Shown piece by piece: positions 1 through 6,332 of a DNA stretch of 8,024 bases. Made by a program: the position numbers and the translations under genes. Each line of letters opens with the position of its first letter. Position 1 is the first letter of the stretch. The notes beneath the pieces were generated by a model. The model was not told where the DNA came from. It made no database searches and saw nothing but the letters and a program-made list of their open reading frames with translations. This DNA is from Oscillospiraceae bacterium (lineage in GTDB: Bacteria > Bacillota > Clostridia > Oscillospirales > CAG-272): contig WREN01000093.1 of the NCBI GenBank assembly GCA_009779295.1, forward strand, positions 1 to 8,024. The letters are read 5' to 3'.

Positions 1-764
1 ATTTCCCTCTCGATTATATACGGACCTGTGTAATTTAGTTCTTTTAATTTTCTGAAAACGCCCGGGAAATTCGCTTTCCCCTGACCTAACGCAACTTCGT
101 GACCCAAATTTTTACCGGTCGTCGGATATAAGCCGTCTTTGCAATGCGTATTGCGGACGTACTTTCCGATAACATCAAGCGCGTCAACGGTGTTCGCTTT
201 GCCGTAGAGGATTAAATTCGCAGTATCGAGATTTATACCAAGGTTGCCCGTTCCGACTTCTTCAATCGTGCGCAACAAAACTACAGGGGTTTCCTGACCA
301 GTTTCGAATAAGAAGTATTGTCCGCGCGAATTTAAATAATTGCAGAGATAACGCAATGCGCTTACCACGCCTTGATAATTAGGGTCATCCGGATTTTCAG
401 GGATAAATCCGACGTGCGTGATTACATCCGTTACGCCCATATTATAGGCGAAATTTGCTCCCGATATAAGCTCGTTCAATCTGTGGGCGCGGTATGCGGG
501 AGGAACGATTCCCAACGTAGCCGGGCCGTCGTAGAAATTCCATATGCTTGGGCCAGACCATGCGGCCCATACGGCCGTCACTTCTACGTCGTATTCCTCT
601 GATAATTTTTTAATTTTCGCGGAATGTTCGGGCGTTTGCATGGTTACGTCTCCGCAAATCAACTGGCACGCTTTCAGTTCTGTGTCGGCAGCCTTTTTGA
701 ATGACGCTTCGATATCTACCCCTTGATGATAACCGATTACCGATCCGATTTTGTTTTTTAACAT
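1..764 (-). CDS. Sugar phosphate isomerase/epimerase-like TIM barrel protein (3' end outside window)
   Basis: The 254 visible codons begin MLKNKIGSVIGYHQG and run off the left edge. The protein resembles the xylose isomerase-like TIM barrel (AP endonuclease 2) superfamily, whose cytoplasmic members isomerise or epimerise sugars, inositols or related keto-compounds using a bound divalent metal. Visible candidate metal ligands fall at the expected strand ends: E154 in FETGQE, D180 in NLDTAN, H207 in THCKD and E252 in IIERE. A GQG turn at about 228-230 is also typical. Usual family length is about 270-290 residues, so only a short C-terminal piece is probably missing. The start is set by AGGAGG at 773-778, 8 bases before the ATG. 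That site overlaps the tgt stop codon, which suggests translational coupling to tgt. The exact substrate cannot be read from sequence. The fold assignment is confident; the reaction is only inferred. Confidence 0.85.
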   Translation of the reverse strand, partial: MLKNKIGSVIGYHQGVDIEASFKKAADTELKACQLICGDVTMQTPEHSAKIKKLSEEYDVEVTAVWAAWSGPSIWNFYDGPATLGIVPPAYRAHRLNELISGANFAYNMGVTDVITHVGFIPENPDDPNYQGVVSALRYLCNYLNSRGQYFLFETGQETPVVLLRTIEEVGTGNLGINLDTANLILYGKANTVDALDVIGKYVRNTHCKDGLYPTTGKNLGHEVALGQGKANFPGVFRKLKELNYTGPYIIERE

Positions 765-772
765 TTAATTTT

Positions 773-778
773 CCTCCT
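773..778 (-). promoter_or_regulatory. Shine-Dalgarno site overlapping the tgt stop codon
   Basis: AGGAGG on the minus strand, 8 bases before the ATG of the isomerase-like gene. It shares two bases with the TAG stop of tgt (777-779). A ribosome finishing tgt would sit on this site, so downstream translation is probably coupled. Confidence 0.75.
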
Positions 779-1910
779 AAATTTTTTCTCCTAAGATTTT
801 TTTATATTTATTGTAAAAGTTTTGATACTCGTGGTTTTCGATGCTGGTTCTTGTTTCGCGCATCAGCGAATTGTAAAAATATAAATTGTGCAGGACGGCT
901 AAACGCATACCCAGCATTTCTTTGGCTTTAAACAAGTGGCGGATGTAAGCCCTGCTGTAATATTTACACGCCGGACAGCCGCAGTTTTCGTCGATAGGCG
1001 TGTCGTCGTCGAAGAATTTTTCATTGAGGATGTATAGGCGACCGTTCCACGTGAACAGATTCCCGTGACGCGCGTTTCTGCTCGGCATGACACAGTCGAA
1101 GAAATCTATGCCGCGGTTAACCGCTTCCAATATGTTCAACGGTGTGCCGACTCCCATGAGGTAGCGGGGTTTGTCGATTGGCATGTGCGGCTCAACAACG
1201 TCGATTATACGGTACATGTCCTCCGTCGATTCGCCGACCGCAAGCCCGCCGATAGCGTAGCCGTCGAGGTCGAGTTCTGCAATCGCCTGCATGTGTTCGA
1301 TACGCAGGTCCTCATACGTTCCGCCTTGGTTGATTCCGAACAGCATTTGAGAGGGATTCAACGTTTCCGGTAAACTGTTCAAACGCGACAATTCAATTTT
1401 ACAGCGTTCGAGCCATCTAAATGTGCGATCACATGAGAGTTTTACGTATTTGTACTCCGCCGGGCTTTCGATACATTCGTCGAACGCCATCGCAATCGTC
1501 GAAGCAAGATTCGATTGAATCCGCATACTCTCCTCCGGTCCCATGAAGATGTGCGCGCCGTCAATGTGCGACTGGAATTTTACGCCTTCTTCTTTGATTT
1601 TGCGAAGTTTCGCGAGCGAGTAAACTTGGAAGCCGCCGCTGTCGGTCAGGACGGGACCTTCCCAGTTGAAAAATTTCCGAAGCCCACCGAGTTTGCGGAT
1701 GAGTCCGTCGCCCGGACGGATGTGCAGGTGGTATGTGTTCGACAGCTCCACTTCGCAGCCGATTTCGAGCAAGTCCATAGTCGATATGCCGCCCTTGACC
1801 GCGGCGCTTGTGCCGACGTTCATGAATACGGGGGTTTGGATCGTGCCGTGGACGGTTTCGAGCGAGCAGCGGCGGGCCGCGTCGTCGGTGGTGATGATTG
1901 TAAATGGCAT
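777..1910 (-). CDS. tgt: tRNA-guanine(34) transglycosylase
   Basis: This 377-residue protein has the usual length of bacterial Tgt. The enzyme swaps guanine at the wobble position (34) of tRNAs with GUN anticodons for the queuosine precursor preQ1. Visible hallmarks are TDSGGFQ at 89-95, with D90 as the predicted general acid/base; GGLAVGE at 221-227 in the substrate pocket; FDCVMPSRNARHG at 271-283, with D272 as the predicted nucleophile; and a zinc site C310-x-C312-x2-C315 with H341. The spacing of D272, the cysteines and H341 matches the Zymomonas mobilis enzyme (D280, C318, C320, C323, H349) with a constant offset of 8. The start is supported by TAGGAG at 1918-1923, 7 bases before the ATG. 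No queA or preQ1 synthesis gene is in view. The gene lies 35 bases after a zinc-ribbon gene and just before an isomerase-like gene. No key residue appears to be missing. Confidence 0.97.
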   Translation of the reverse strand: MPFTIITTDDAARRCSLETVHGTIQTPVFMNVGTSAAVKGGISTMDLLEIGCEVELSNTYHLHIRPGDGLIRKLGGLRKFFNWEGPVLTDSGGFQVYSLAKLRKIKEEGVKFQSHIDGAHIFMGPEESMRIQSNLASTIAMAFDECIESPAEYKYVKLSCDRTFRWLERCKIELSRLNSLPETLNPSQMLFGINQGGTYEDLRIEHMQAIAELDLDGYAIGGLAVGESTEDMYRIIDVVEPHMPIDKPRYLMGVGTPLNILEAVNRGIDFFDCVMPSRNARHGNLFTWNGRLYILNEKFFDDDTPIDENCGCPACKYYSRAYIRHLFKAKEMLGMRLAVLHNLYFYNSLMRETRTSIENHEYQNFYNKYKKILGEKI

Positions 1911-1944
1911 GGTGGTTCTCCTAAAAATTGTACTGTAGAAAATG

Positions 1945-1974
1945 ATTATTTTGTGGTATTTTTAATTTCATCAA
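1945..1974 (-). promoter_or_regulatory. Possible promoter for tgt
   Basis: On the minus strand, TTGATG (1969-1974; 4 of 6 to the -35 consensus) is followed after 18 bases by AATAAT (1945-1950; 5 of 6 to the -10 consensus). It would start transcription near 1938, giving a leader of under 30 bases before the tgt ATG. The site lies over the end of the small zinc-ribbon gene in AT-rich DNA, where chance matches are common, so this is only a candidate. Confidence 0.22.
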
Positions 1975-2152
1975 GACTTTCAACGTATAATGAAATCTCC
2001 CCACATTGCGGACAAATAGCAACTTTGGGTTTTTCTATCCTTTTAGCAAAAATTTTTGTGTTTGAGGCAATTTGAATCCCATAACCGCCGCGTTCGACTT
2101 TAATATCAAATCCTTCTTCCATATCACTTTGACAACGATAACACTTTCTCAT
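1946..2152 (-). CDS. Small zinc-ribbon protein, function unknown
   Basis: A 68-residue protein starting MRKCYRCQSDMEEG. Two CxxC pairs, C4/C7 (CYRC) and C47/C50 (CPQCG), with about 39 residues between them, form a likely four-cysteine zinc ribbon. The pattern CxxC...M..G followed by a distant CPxCG resembles small YgiT-like or DUF6487-like zinc-ribbon proteins, which are often annotated as nucleic-acid binding without direct proof. An ATG two codons upstream (2158) is in frame, but a perfect AAGGAGG at 2160-2166 lies only 1 base from it. The site is 7 bases from the ATG at 2152, so 2152 is the better start. The gene is the last of the AT-rich block and ends 35 bases before tgt. It has no signal peptide or membrane segment. 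The zinc site is well supported; the biological role is not known. Confidence 0.75.
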   Translation of the reverse strand: MRKCYRCQSDMEEGFDIKVERGGYGIQIASNTKIFAKRIEKPKVAICPQCGEISLYVESLDEIKNTTK

Positions 2153-2159
2153 GTTCATT

Positions 2160-2166
2160 CCTCCTT
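2160..2166 (-). promoter_or_regulatory. Shine-Dalgarno site that decides the zinc-ribbon start
   Basis: A perfect AAGGAGG on the minus strand. It is 7 bases from the ATG at 2152, which is ideal, and 1 base from the ATG at 2158, which is too close. Initiation at 2152 is therefore favoured. Confidence 0.75.
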
Positions 2167-2202
2167 TCCATAATTGAATTTTTTACCTTCTAATTTGATA
2201 TT

Positions 2203-2727
2203 TTACTCCTGTGATTTTACTTTGCGTATATCGTAACGCCAAATGGCGATTATACTTGATATCGAATTACATACTTCCGTTATCGCGCCCGTGTACATAG
2301 CCGCTGATATATTATAAATAATCATAATACCTTGAGCTAACAGCGATGTTCTTCGAACCCATTTCATATCGTCCTGCCATGTGCCCCAAGTTTTTGATAC
2401 TGTAGCAATAAACGGGATAATACTTAAAATATTCTGCCACGAGAAATATGTAGAAATAATGAGCGCAACTTGAAATATTACTAATATTTTAAGCGATGGT
2501 TTTAAATTTTTCTTTTTGTAATAATAATATACTAATCCGCGGATGAGCGTTATCGAAAATAAGATTGCCCCGGTGTATTTTTCTGTCAGTATATATTGTA
2601 AAATGAATAATAATGTGCCGACCGTTTGAATTAAAAGGAAGTTTTCTTTTTTGCGTTGCTGCATTGATATAACGGATATTATTAAAGTTATTATTCCGAG
2701 TATTTGCACGAAGATGAGATTATACAT
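2203..2727 (-). CDS. YgjV-like multi-spanning membrane protein
   Basis: A 174-residue hydrophobic protein with about six or seven predicted membrane segments, roughly at 4-22, 33-48, 52-70, 79-97, 99-115, 128-145 and 147-163. Short basic loops (QQRKK at 23-27, KKK at 71-73, RR at 125-126) and a charged C-terminal tail lie between and after them. Length, segment pattern and the C-terminal motif (YN...G.ITE..NSIS...A.WR, about 138-164) resemble the YgjV family (Imp-YgjV) of inner-membrane proteins, whose function is not established. The ATG has GAGG at 2734-2737, 6 bases away. It overlaps the last 8 bases of the preceding cysteine-rich gene, so the two are almost certainly co-translated. DNA here is very AT-rich (one sampled row about 25% G+C). 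Family membership is judged by eye; transport or sensing roles would be guesses. Confidence 0.8.
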   Translation of the reverse strand: MYNLIFVQILGIITLIISVISMQQRKKENFLLIQTVGTLLFILQYILTEKYTGAILFSITLIRGLVYYYYKKKNLKPSLKILVIFQVALIISTYFSWQNILSIIPFIATVSKTWGTWQDDMKWVRRTSLLAQGIMIIYNISAAMYTGAITEVCNSISSIIAIWRYDIRKVKSQE

Positions 2728-3196
2728 TTATTGCCTCATATTCTTTTGTAATCAACAACGCTAAATTATCAAAATCATCTTTGCATAAGTTTGAAAAATA
2801 AAAACAAACTCCAACGCATTTTTGATATCGTATATTATCAAAAGTAAATCCCGCTCCGCATTTGCAATGGCTGTTACACGATTTGCAACTATAAGCGCTC
2901 AAAATATCGTTTTTGATTCTGTCACTGCATGAACTTAAAACATCCCGATAATTGTCTATATTCCATAAACAGGCTTTTATCCGCCACCATTCATCGGTAC
3001 ATTCTACTGTATACAGAACTCTTTGCGGTTTTTTATTTGAAAATACACATCGCCAGTATTTATTTGAAGCAGCATATCTTACTTGCGATTTACAATTCAT
3101 TTTACGCCCAAGTTCGATAAAATAAAGTGCTTCTTGATATTTTTCTACCGGTAATATTTGTATCATTTCATGCGGCGTTTTTCCTGTATCATTCAT
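2720..3196 (-). CDS. Cysteine-rich cytoplasmic protein of unknown function
   Basis: I do not recognise a named family with confidence. The 158-residue protein has 12 cysteines. The densest cluster is C104-x2-C107-x3-C111-x-C113, followed by C127-x3-C131 and then C138, which suggests one or two zinc sites in the C-terminal third. The N-terminal half is mixed helix and strand with conserved-looking aromatic stretches (YWRCVF at 47-52, DEWWRIKACLW at 68-78). No signal peptide or membrane segment is seen, so it is probably cytosolic. The start is backed by AGAGG at 3205-3209, 8 bases from the ATG. The gene begins 5 bases after the kinase-like gene and overlaps the YgjV-like gene by 8 bases (stop TAA 2720-2722, next ATG at 2727), which is the tightest linkage in the window. 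It belongs to the AT-rich block and is probably laterally acquired. Metal binding is inferred only from the cysteine pattern. Confidence 0.72.
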   Translation of the reverse strand: MNDTGKTPHEMIQILPVEKYQEALYFIELGRKMNCKSQVRYAASNKYWRCVFSNKKPQRVLYTVECTDEWWRIKACLWNIDNYRDVLSSCSDRIKNDILSAYSCKSCNSHCKCGAGFTFDNIRYQKCVGVCFYFSNLCKDDFDNLALLITKEYEAINV

Positions 3197-3201
3197 AATT
3201 A

Positions 3202-3771
3202 CTACCTCTTAAGATGTTTGGATAATTCGTTATCAATCCAATCATAAACAAAACCTATTTCTTTTTCGTAATCACTTTGAATTTCAAAATACTTGGCATT
3301 AGATTTCTCACAAATTTCTTTTTGGGTTTTATTTTCTAAAATATATAACTCTACTGTATCTTTATCGTTAATATTATCTCTCTGTTCAATGACGGAACGA
3401 TATTTTAAAACTTTTGATTCAAAATACTTCTCAATGTATGATGTTGAAAATCCTAAATAAAACGAAATAACATTATATAGGTAATCGGCTTCAAGTTCTT
3501 TGATTTTTTCGGGGAACAAGTAGGCTCCTTCTATTATAAGATTCTGATTATTTTCAACACACGTCATAATAATACCTTTTAGTATAGGCCACAACTTTTC
3601 ACCAATCAGTTCCAAGCTATCTGTAGGAGTGAAACCGCATCTAATATCAGCGCGGAATAATCCCATTTTTAAATGGTCAATAGATAGAGATGGATATTTA
3701 TATTTTTCAAGTAATTGCTGAGCCATGAATGTTTTACCGGCATAACCTACGCCGCCTATTAGAATAATCAT
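3202..3771 (-). CDS. P-loop kinase-like NTPase
   Basis: A 189-residue protein with a Walker A motif near its N-terminus (GVGYAGKT, 7-14), matching GxxxxGKT. It is followed by an acidic residue in SIDHLK (D32) and a strand ending LIIEG (78-82). This order is that of small-molecule kinases of the adenylate kinase or 2-phosphoglycerate kinase type and of zeta-like kinases. The later basic stretch KYRSVIEQRD (123-132) could supply LID arginines, and EIQSDYEKEI near 163-172 resembles the C-terminal part of such kinases. It would bind ATP and phosphorylate an unknown substrate in the cytoplasm. A typical zeta toxin is larger and comes with an antitoxin, which is not seen here. AAGGA at 3783-3787 is 11 bases from the ATG, a little far. 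The gene begins 25 bases after mutL and opens the AT-rich block (one sampled row about 25% G+C), so foreign origin is likely. The P-loop is certain; the substrate is unknown. Confidence 0.8.
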   Translation of the reverse strand: MIILIGGVGYAGKTFMAQQLLEKYKYPSLSIDHLKMGLFRADIRCGFTPTDSLELIGEKLWPILKGIIMTCVENNQNLIIEGAYLFPEKIKELEADYLYNVISFYLGFSTSYIEKYFESKVLKYRSVIEQRDNINDKDTVELYILENKTQKEICEKSNAKYFEIQSDYEKEIGFVYDWIDNELSKHLKR

Positions 3772-3796
3772 TTTATTATCTTTCCTTTTATGAAAT

Positions 3797-5620
3797 TTAC
3801 CTCTTGAACTGCCGCTCGATATCCCGTTTTGTCAATTCAAACGCGACAGGTCTGCCGTGCGGGCAGTATTTTACGTTCGGCTCGGTCAGCACCTTCTCAC
3901 AAATCCACTTGAGGTGGTCTTTTTTATCGTCCTGCCCAGCTTTGACGGCGGCTTTGCAAGAAGCCTGATATAACGCCTTCTCGTATATGACGTCGCGCGA
4001 ATTGTCGGCTGTGCCTGTTCCGGCGGAGAGGTTGCCGATGAGCGTTGTCACCATTTCGCTGACCGCCGCGCTGTTGATTTCCGCGGGGTATTGCGTTATT
4101 GCCAGCGTTTCGCCGGAAACGTTGTAGTCATATCCGATCGCTTTAATTTCTTTCTCGTAATCGCTGACTGCCGCCAATTCCTCCGCGTTCAATTTTATTT
4201 CGATAGGTATCAACAGAATTTGGTTCGGCTTGTCGCTACGTTTCATGTTCGCGCGCATTTCCTCGAAGATGATGCGTTCATGCGCGGCGTGCTTATCGAT
4301 CATCACCATTCGGTCGGAAAGTTCAATGAGGACATAGGAATAAAACGTCTCACCGATGATTTTATACTGCGGTAATTCTAATTTTTCTTGCGCAGGTTTT
4401 TCTTTAACAGATACAGGCTGTGGTTTTACTTCTGGTAAAACATCCGGTTTATACTCAATTTCCGGCGGCGATGGCGGAACTATTTCCTCATACGCGATAT
4501 CCGGAGCTTTGAAATAATCACGGATTTCTTTTTTCTTCTCCGGCGGATTCACGAAAGCGTTCAACAAGTTTACGTCACTTACGGTATGCGTGGTAACGTC
4601 GTCGCGGTTGAATTCCATTTCCGGGCGCTTCACTTTGTTCAGCAGCGCGTCCCTGACCGCGCAGTATATGGCGTTGAAAACCGTTTTCTCGTCGGAGAAT
4701 TTCACTTCCAGCTTCGCGGGATGGACGTTCACGTCGACATACGCGGGGTGGATTTTGATTTCAAGCAGGCACGCCGGGAATTTATCCGACGGGATGAACG
4801 AGTTGAACGCCTGTTCAAGCGCCGCCATCGCGGTTTTACTCTTGACGTAGCGGTTGTTGATAAAGAAATTCTGGTAATTGCGATTCCCTCGTACGTAATC
4901 GGGGCGACCGATATAGCCCGTGATTTCGATTCCCTCGGTGAAACTCTTGACTTCTATCAGCTTTTTCGCGAAATCGCGGCCCAGCACAGAATATATCGTG
5001 TTTATTAGTTTCCCGTCACCCGTAGTGCTGAACTTTTCTTCGTTGTCGATTATATATTTTATCGAAATATCCGGGCGCGAAAGCGCGATCTTCTCCACGA
5101 CAGACGTGATAGCCGCAGTTTCCGTGATGTTCGACTTCAAAAATTTCCGTCTTGCGGGAACGTTCATAAACAATTCCTCGCAGATAACCGTCGTACCATC
5201 GTTAGTACCCGTCGGGAGGATCTCGCTTATCACGCCGCCGTCGCTGACCATGAGCGTTCCGGTATCTTCGGACGCGGTCTTGGTGATGATCTTCATCTTG
5301 CACACCGACGAAATAGCCGCGAGCGCCTCGCCCCTGAACCCGAGCGTTAAAATTCCGTCGAGGTCGGACGCGTCGCGGATTTTGCTCGTGGCGTGACGCG
5401 AAATGGCGACAGGCACATCGTCGGCAGTCATTCCTTTTCCATCGTCGGTGACGCGCATCAGCGAAATACCGCCGCCGCGGACTTCAACGGTAATAGTCAT
5501 AGCGCCGGCGTCGATGGAGTTCTCCATGAGCTCTTTGATGACCGAAGCCGGACGGTCGACAACTTCGCCCGCCGCGATCAGGTTCGCGACCCTGAAGTCT
5601 AAAACGTTGATTATTCCCAT
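3797..5620 (-). CDS. mutL: DNA mismatch repair protein MutL, endonuclease type
   Basis: A 607-residue full-length MutL that links mismatch recognition by MutS to strand nicking. The N-terminal GHKL ATPase shows IAAGEVVDRPASVIKE with E30 (predicted catalytic) and N34 (Mg binding), DDGKGM at 59-64, RHATSK at 75-80 and GFRGEAL at 94-100. HPAKLEVKF (301-309) carries the lysine equivalent to E. coli K307. A proline-rich linker spans about 335-415. The C-terminal dimerisation and nuclease domain has DKHAAHERIIFE (442-453), fitting DxHAx2Ex4E, plus SCKAAVKAG (554-562) and CPHGRP (586-591). A QILLIP stretch (467-472) matches the place and form of the B. subtilis MutL clamp-binding motif QEMIVP. These marks indicate a metal-dependent endonuclease, so MutH is not needed. 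The ATG is preceded by AAGGG (5631-5635, 10 bases away) inside the end of the upstream zinc-ribbon gene, 7 bases after that gene's stop, so coupling is likely. Confidence 0.98.
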   Translation of the reverse strand: MGIINVLDFRVANLIAAGEVVDRPASVIKELMENSIDAGAMTITVEVRGGGISLMRVTDDGKGMTADDVPVAISRHATSKIRDASDLDGILTLGFRGEALAAISSVCKMKIITKTASEDTGTLMVSDGGVISEILPTGTNDGTTVICEELFMNVPARRKFLKSNITETAAITSVVEKIALSRPDISIKYIIDNEEKFSTTGDGKLINTIYSVLGRDFAKKLIEVKSFTEGIEITGYIGRPDYVRGNRNYQNFFINNRYVKSKTAMAALEQAFNSFIPSDKFPACLLEIKIHPAYVDVNVHPAKLEVKFSDEKTVFNAIYCAVRDALLNKVKRPEMEFNRDDVTTHTVSDVNLLNAFVNPPEKKKEIRDYFKAPDIAYEEIVPPSPPEIEYKPDVLPEVKPQPVSVKEKPAQEKLELPQYKIIGETFYSYVLIELSDRMVMIDKHAAHERIIFEEMRANMKRSDKPNQILLIPIEIKLNAEELAAVSDYEKEIKAIGYDYNVSGETLAITQYPAEINSAAVSEMVTTLIGNLSAGTGTADNSRDVIYEKALYQASCKAAVKAGQDDKKDHLKWICEKVLTEPNVKYCPHGRPVAFELTKRDIERQFKR

Positions 5621-5627
5621 AATTTCA

Positions 5628-5792
5628 TTACCCTTTCTTTGAGCGGAAAATCTTATTCAATCGAAAATTGTGTTTTTTCTTAGACTCATCCGCCTCTTTA
5701 AATTTTTCTGCGAAAAATAATTCCGTACCGCAATAAGTGCAGAATCTTTGCGAATCGTTATCGCTTTGCATACATCTGGGGCATTTTTTCAT
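5628..5792 (-). CDS. Short zinc-ribbon protein between the lipoprotein gene and mutL
   Basis: A 54-residue open frame beginning MKKCPRCMQSDNDSQ. Two CxxC pairs, C4/C7 (CPRC) and C18/C21 (CTYCG), separated by 10 residues, form a compact zinc-ribbon knuckle. The remainder is highly basic (KKKHNFRLNKIFRSKKG at the end), so contact with nucleic acid or membrane lipid is possible but unproven. The start has a modest AGG-type site at 5800-5802, 7 bases away, and lies 18 bases after the lipoprotein stop. The stop TAA is 7 bases before the mutL ATG, and the mutL ribosome site sits inside this gene, so it is expected to be expressed with mutL. The family resembles the zinc-ribbon heads found at the N-termini of many Firmicute proteins, here as a stand-alone peptide. 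The cysteine pattern and perfect fit between neighbours support a real gene. Confidence 0.68.
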   Translation of the reverse strand: MKKCPRCMQSDNDSQRFCTYCGTELFFAEKFKEADESKKKHNFRLNKIFRSKKG

Positions 5793-5810
5793 TGTTAAAC
5801 CTGCTCACTT

Positions 5811-6326
5811 TTACTTTTCTAACTTGCTTAACGGATAATAAGTACCGCCTGTTGGATTTTCAATCAATGTCCATCTTTTATATTTTTCTTCAGCTATACC
5901 AAAAAATGCAAATCGCGCGACAGGAGGATTTTCATCATCGTATTCAGCCGAAATATGTCCGTCTGAATAACCCCAAGCGTAATAGTACATATCCGCTTGA
6001 AGCACAAACACTTCTCCCTGTAAAAAATGAAAAATTTCGCTCTCGACCCATTCATCGTTTATAATTTGCTGCGCTTTTTCCACGCTGAAAGAATCCTCGA
6101 ATGTCACGGTTCCGCCCTCTTTAAAATATAAGTCATATCCCTCTTGCGGATTATCCGGAGCACAATTTCCGCGCATATAAGTGGGATACACTTCCGTAAG
6201 TTTCAATTCCGCGCCGTTCATATCGGGAATCACGATTGTTATCGTCATTGCAAGCGATTCATCCATACTGTTTTTACATGAAGCAAATAATAATACGAAC
6301 AGCAATAAAATTAAAAGTTTTTTCAT
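5811..6326 (-). CDS. Predicted lipoprotein of unknown function
   Basis: A 171-residue secreted protein. The N-terminus has two lysines, a hydrophobic core (residues 4-15) and a lipobox LFASC with C17 as the predicted lipidated cysteine. The -3 position is F rather than the usual L, which is tolerated in several phyla. The mature part is mixed strand and loop, acidic and aromatic, with notable MYYYAWGYSDGHISAEYDD (113-131). I recognise no enzyme motif or named domain. It would be anchored to the outer face of the membrane. The start is supported by GGAG at 6336-6339, 9 bases away, inside the end of mutS; the gap from the mutS stop is 6 bases. An envelope lipoprotein inside a mutS-mutL cluster has no obvious role in repair. 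Its G+C is lower than that of mutS and mutL (one row about 38%), so it may be a later insertion. Confidence 0.75.
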   Translation of the reverse strand: MKKLLILLLFVLLFASCKNSMDESLAMTITIVIPDMNGAELKLTEVYPTYMRGNCAPDNPQEGYDLYFKEGGTVTFEDSFSVEKAQQIINDEWVESEIFHFLQGEVFVLQADMYYYAWGYSDGHISAEYDDENPPVARFAFFGIAEEKYKRWTLIENPTGGTYYPLSKLEK

Positions 6327-6332
6327 ACAATT

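Noticed and set aside
1515..2075. A 186-codon plus-strand open frame across the start of tgt
   Set aside because: It is opposite the catalytic region of tgt and the end of the zinc-ribbon gene, and the composition is that of a shadow frame.
2159..2202. Terminator or promoter in the 44-base gap before the zinc-ribbon gene
   Set aside because: The gap is AT-rich but shows no stable inverted repeat with a T run and no convincing -35/-10 pair; only the ribosome site is clear.
3202..3771. Zeta-type toxin of a toxin-antitoxin pair
   Set aside because: The Walker A fits, but the protein is short for that family and no small antitoxin gene lies next to it; the neighbours are mutL and a 158-residue cysteine-rich protein.
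3830..3835. Perfect TTGACA on the minus strand near the end of mutL, as a -35 box for the AT-rich block
   Set aside because: No -10-like sequence lies 16-18 bases downstream, and the bases are explained by coding for the conserved MutL C-terminus.
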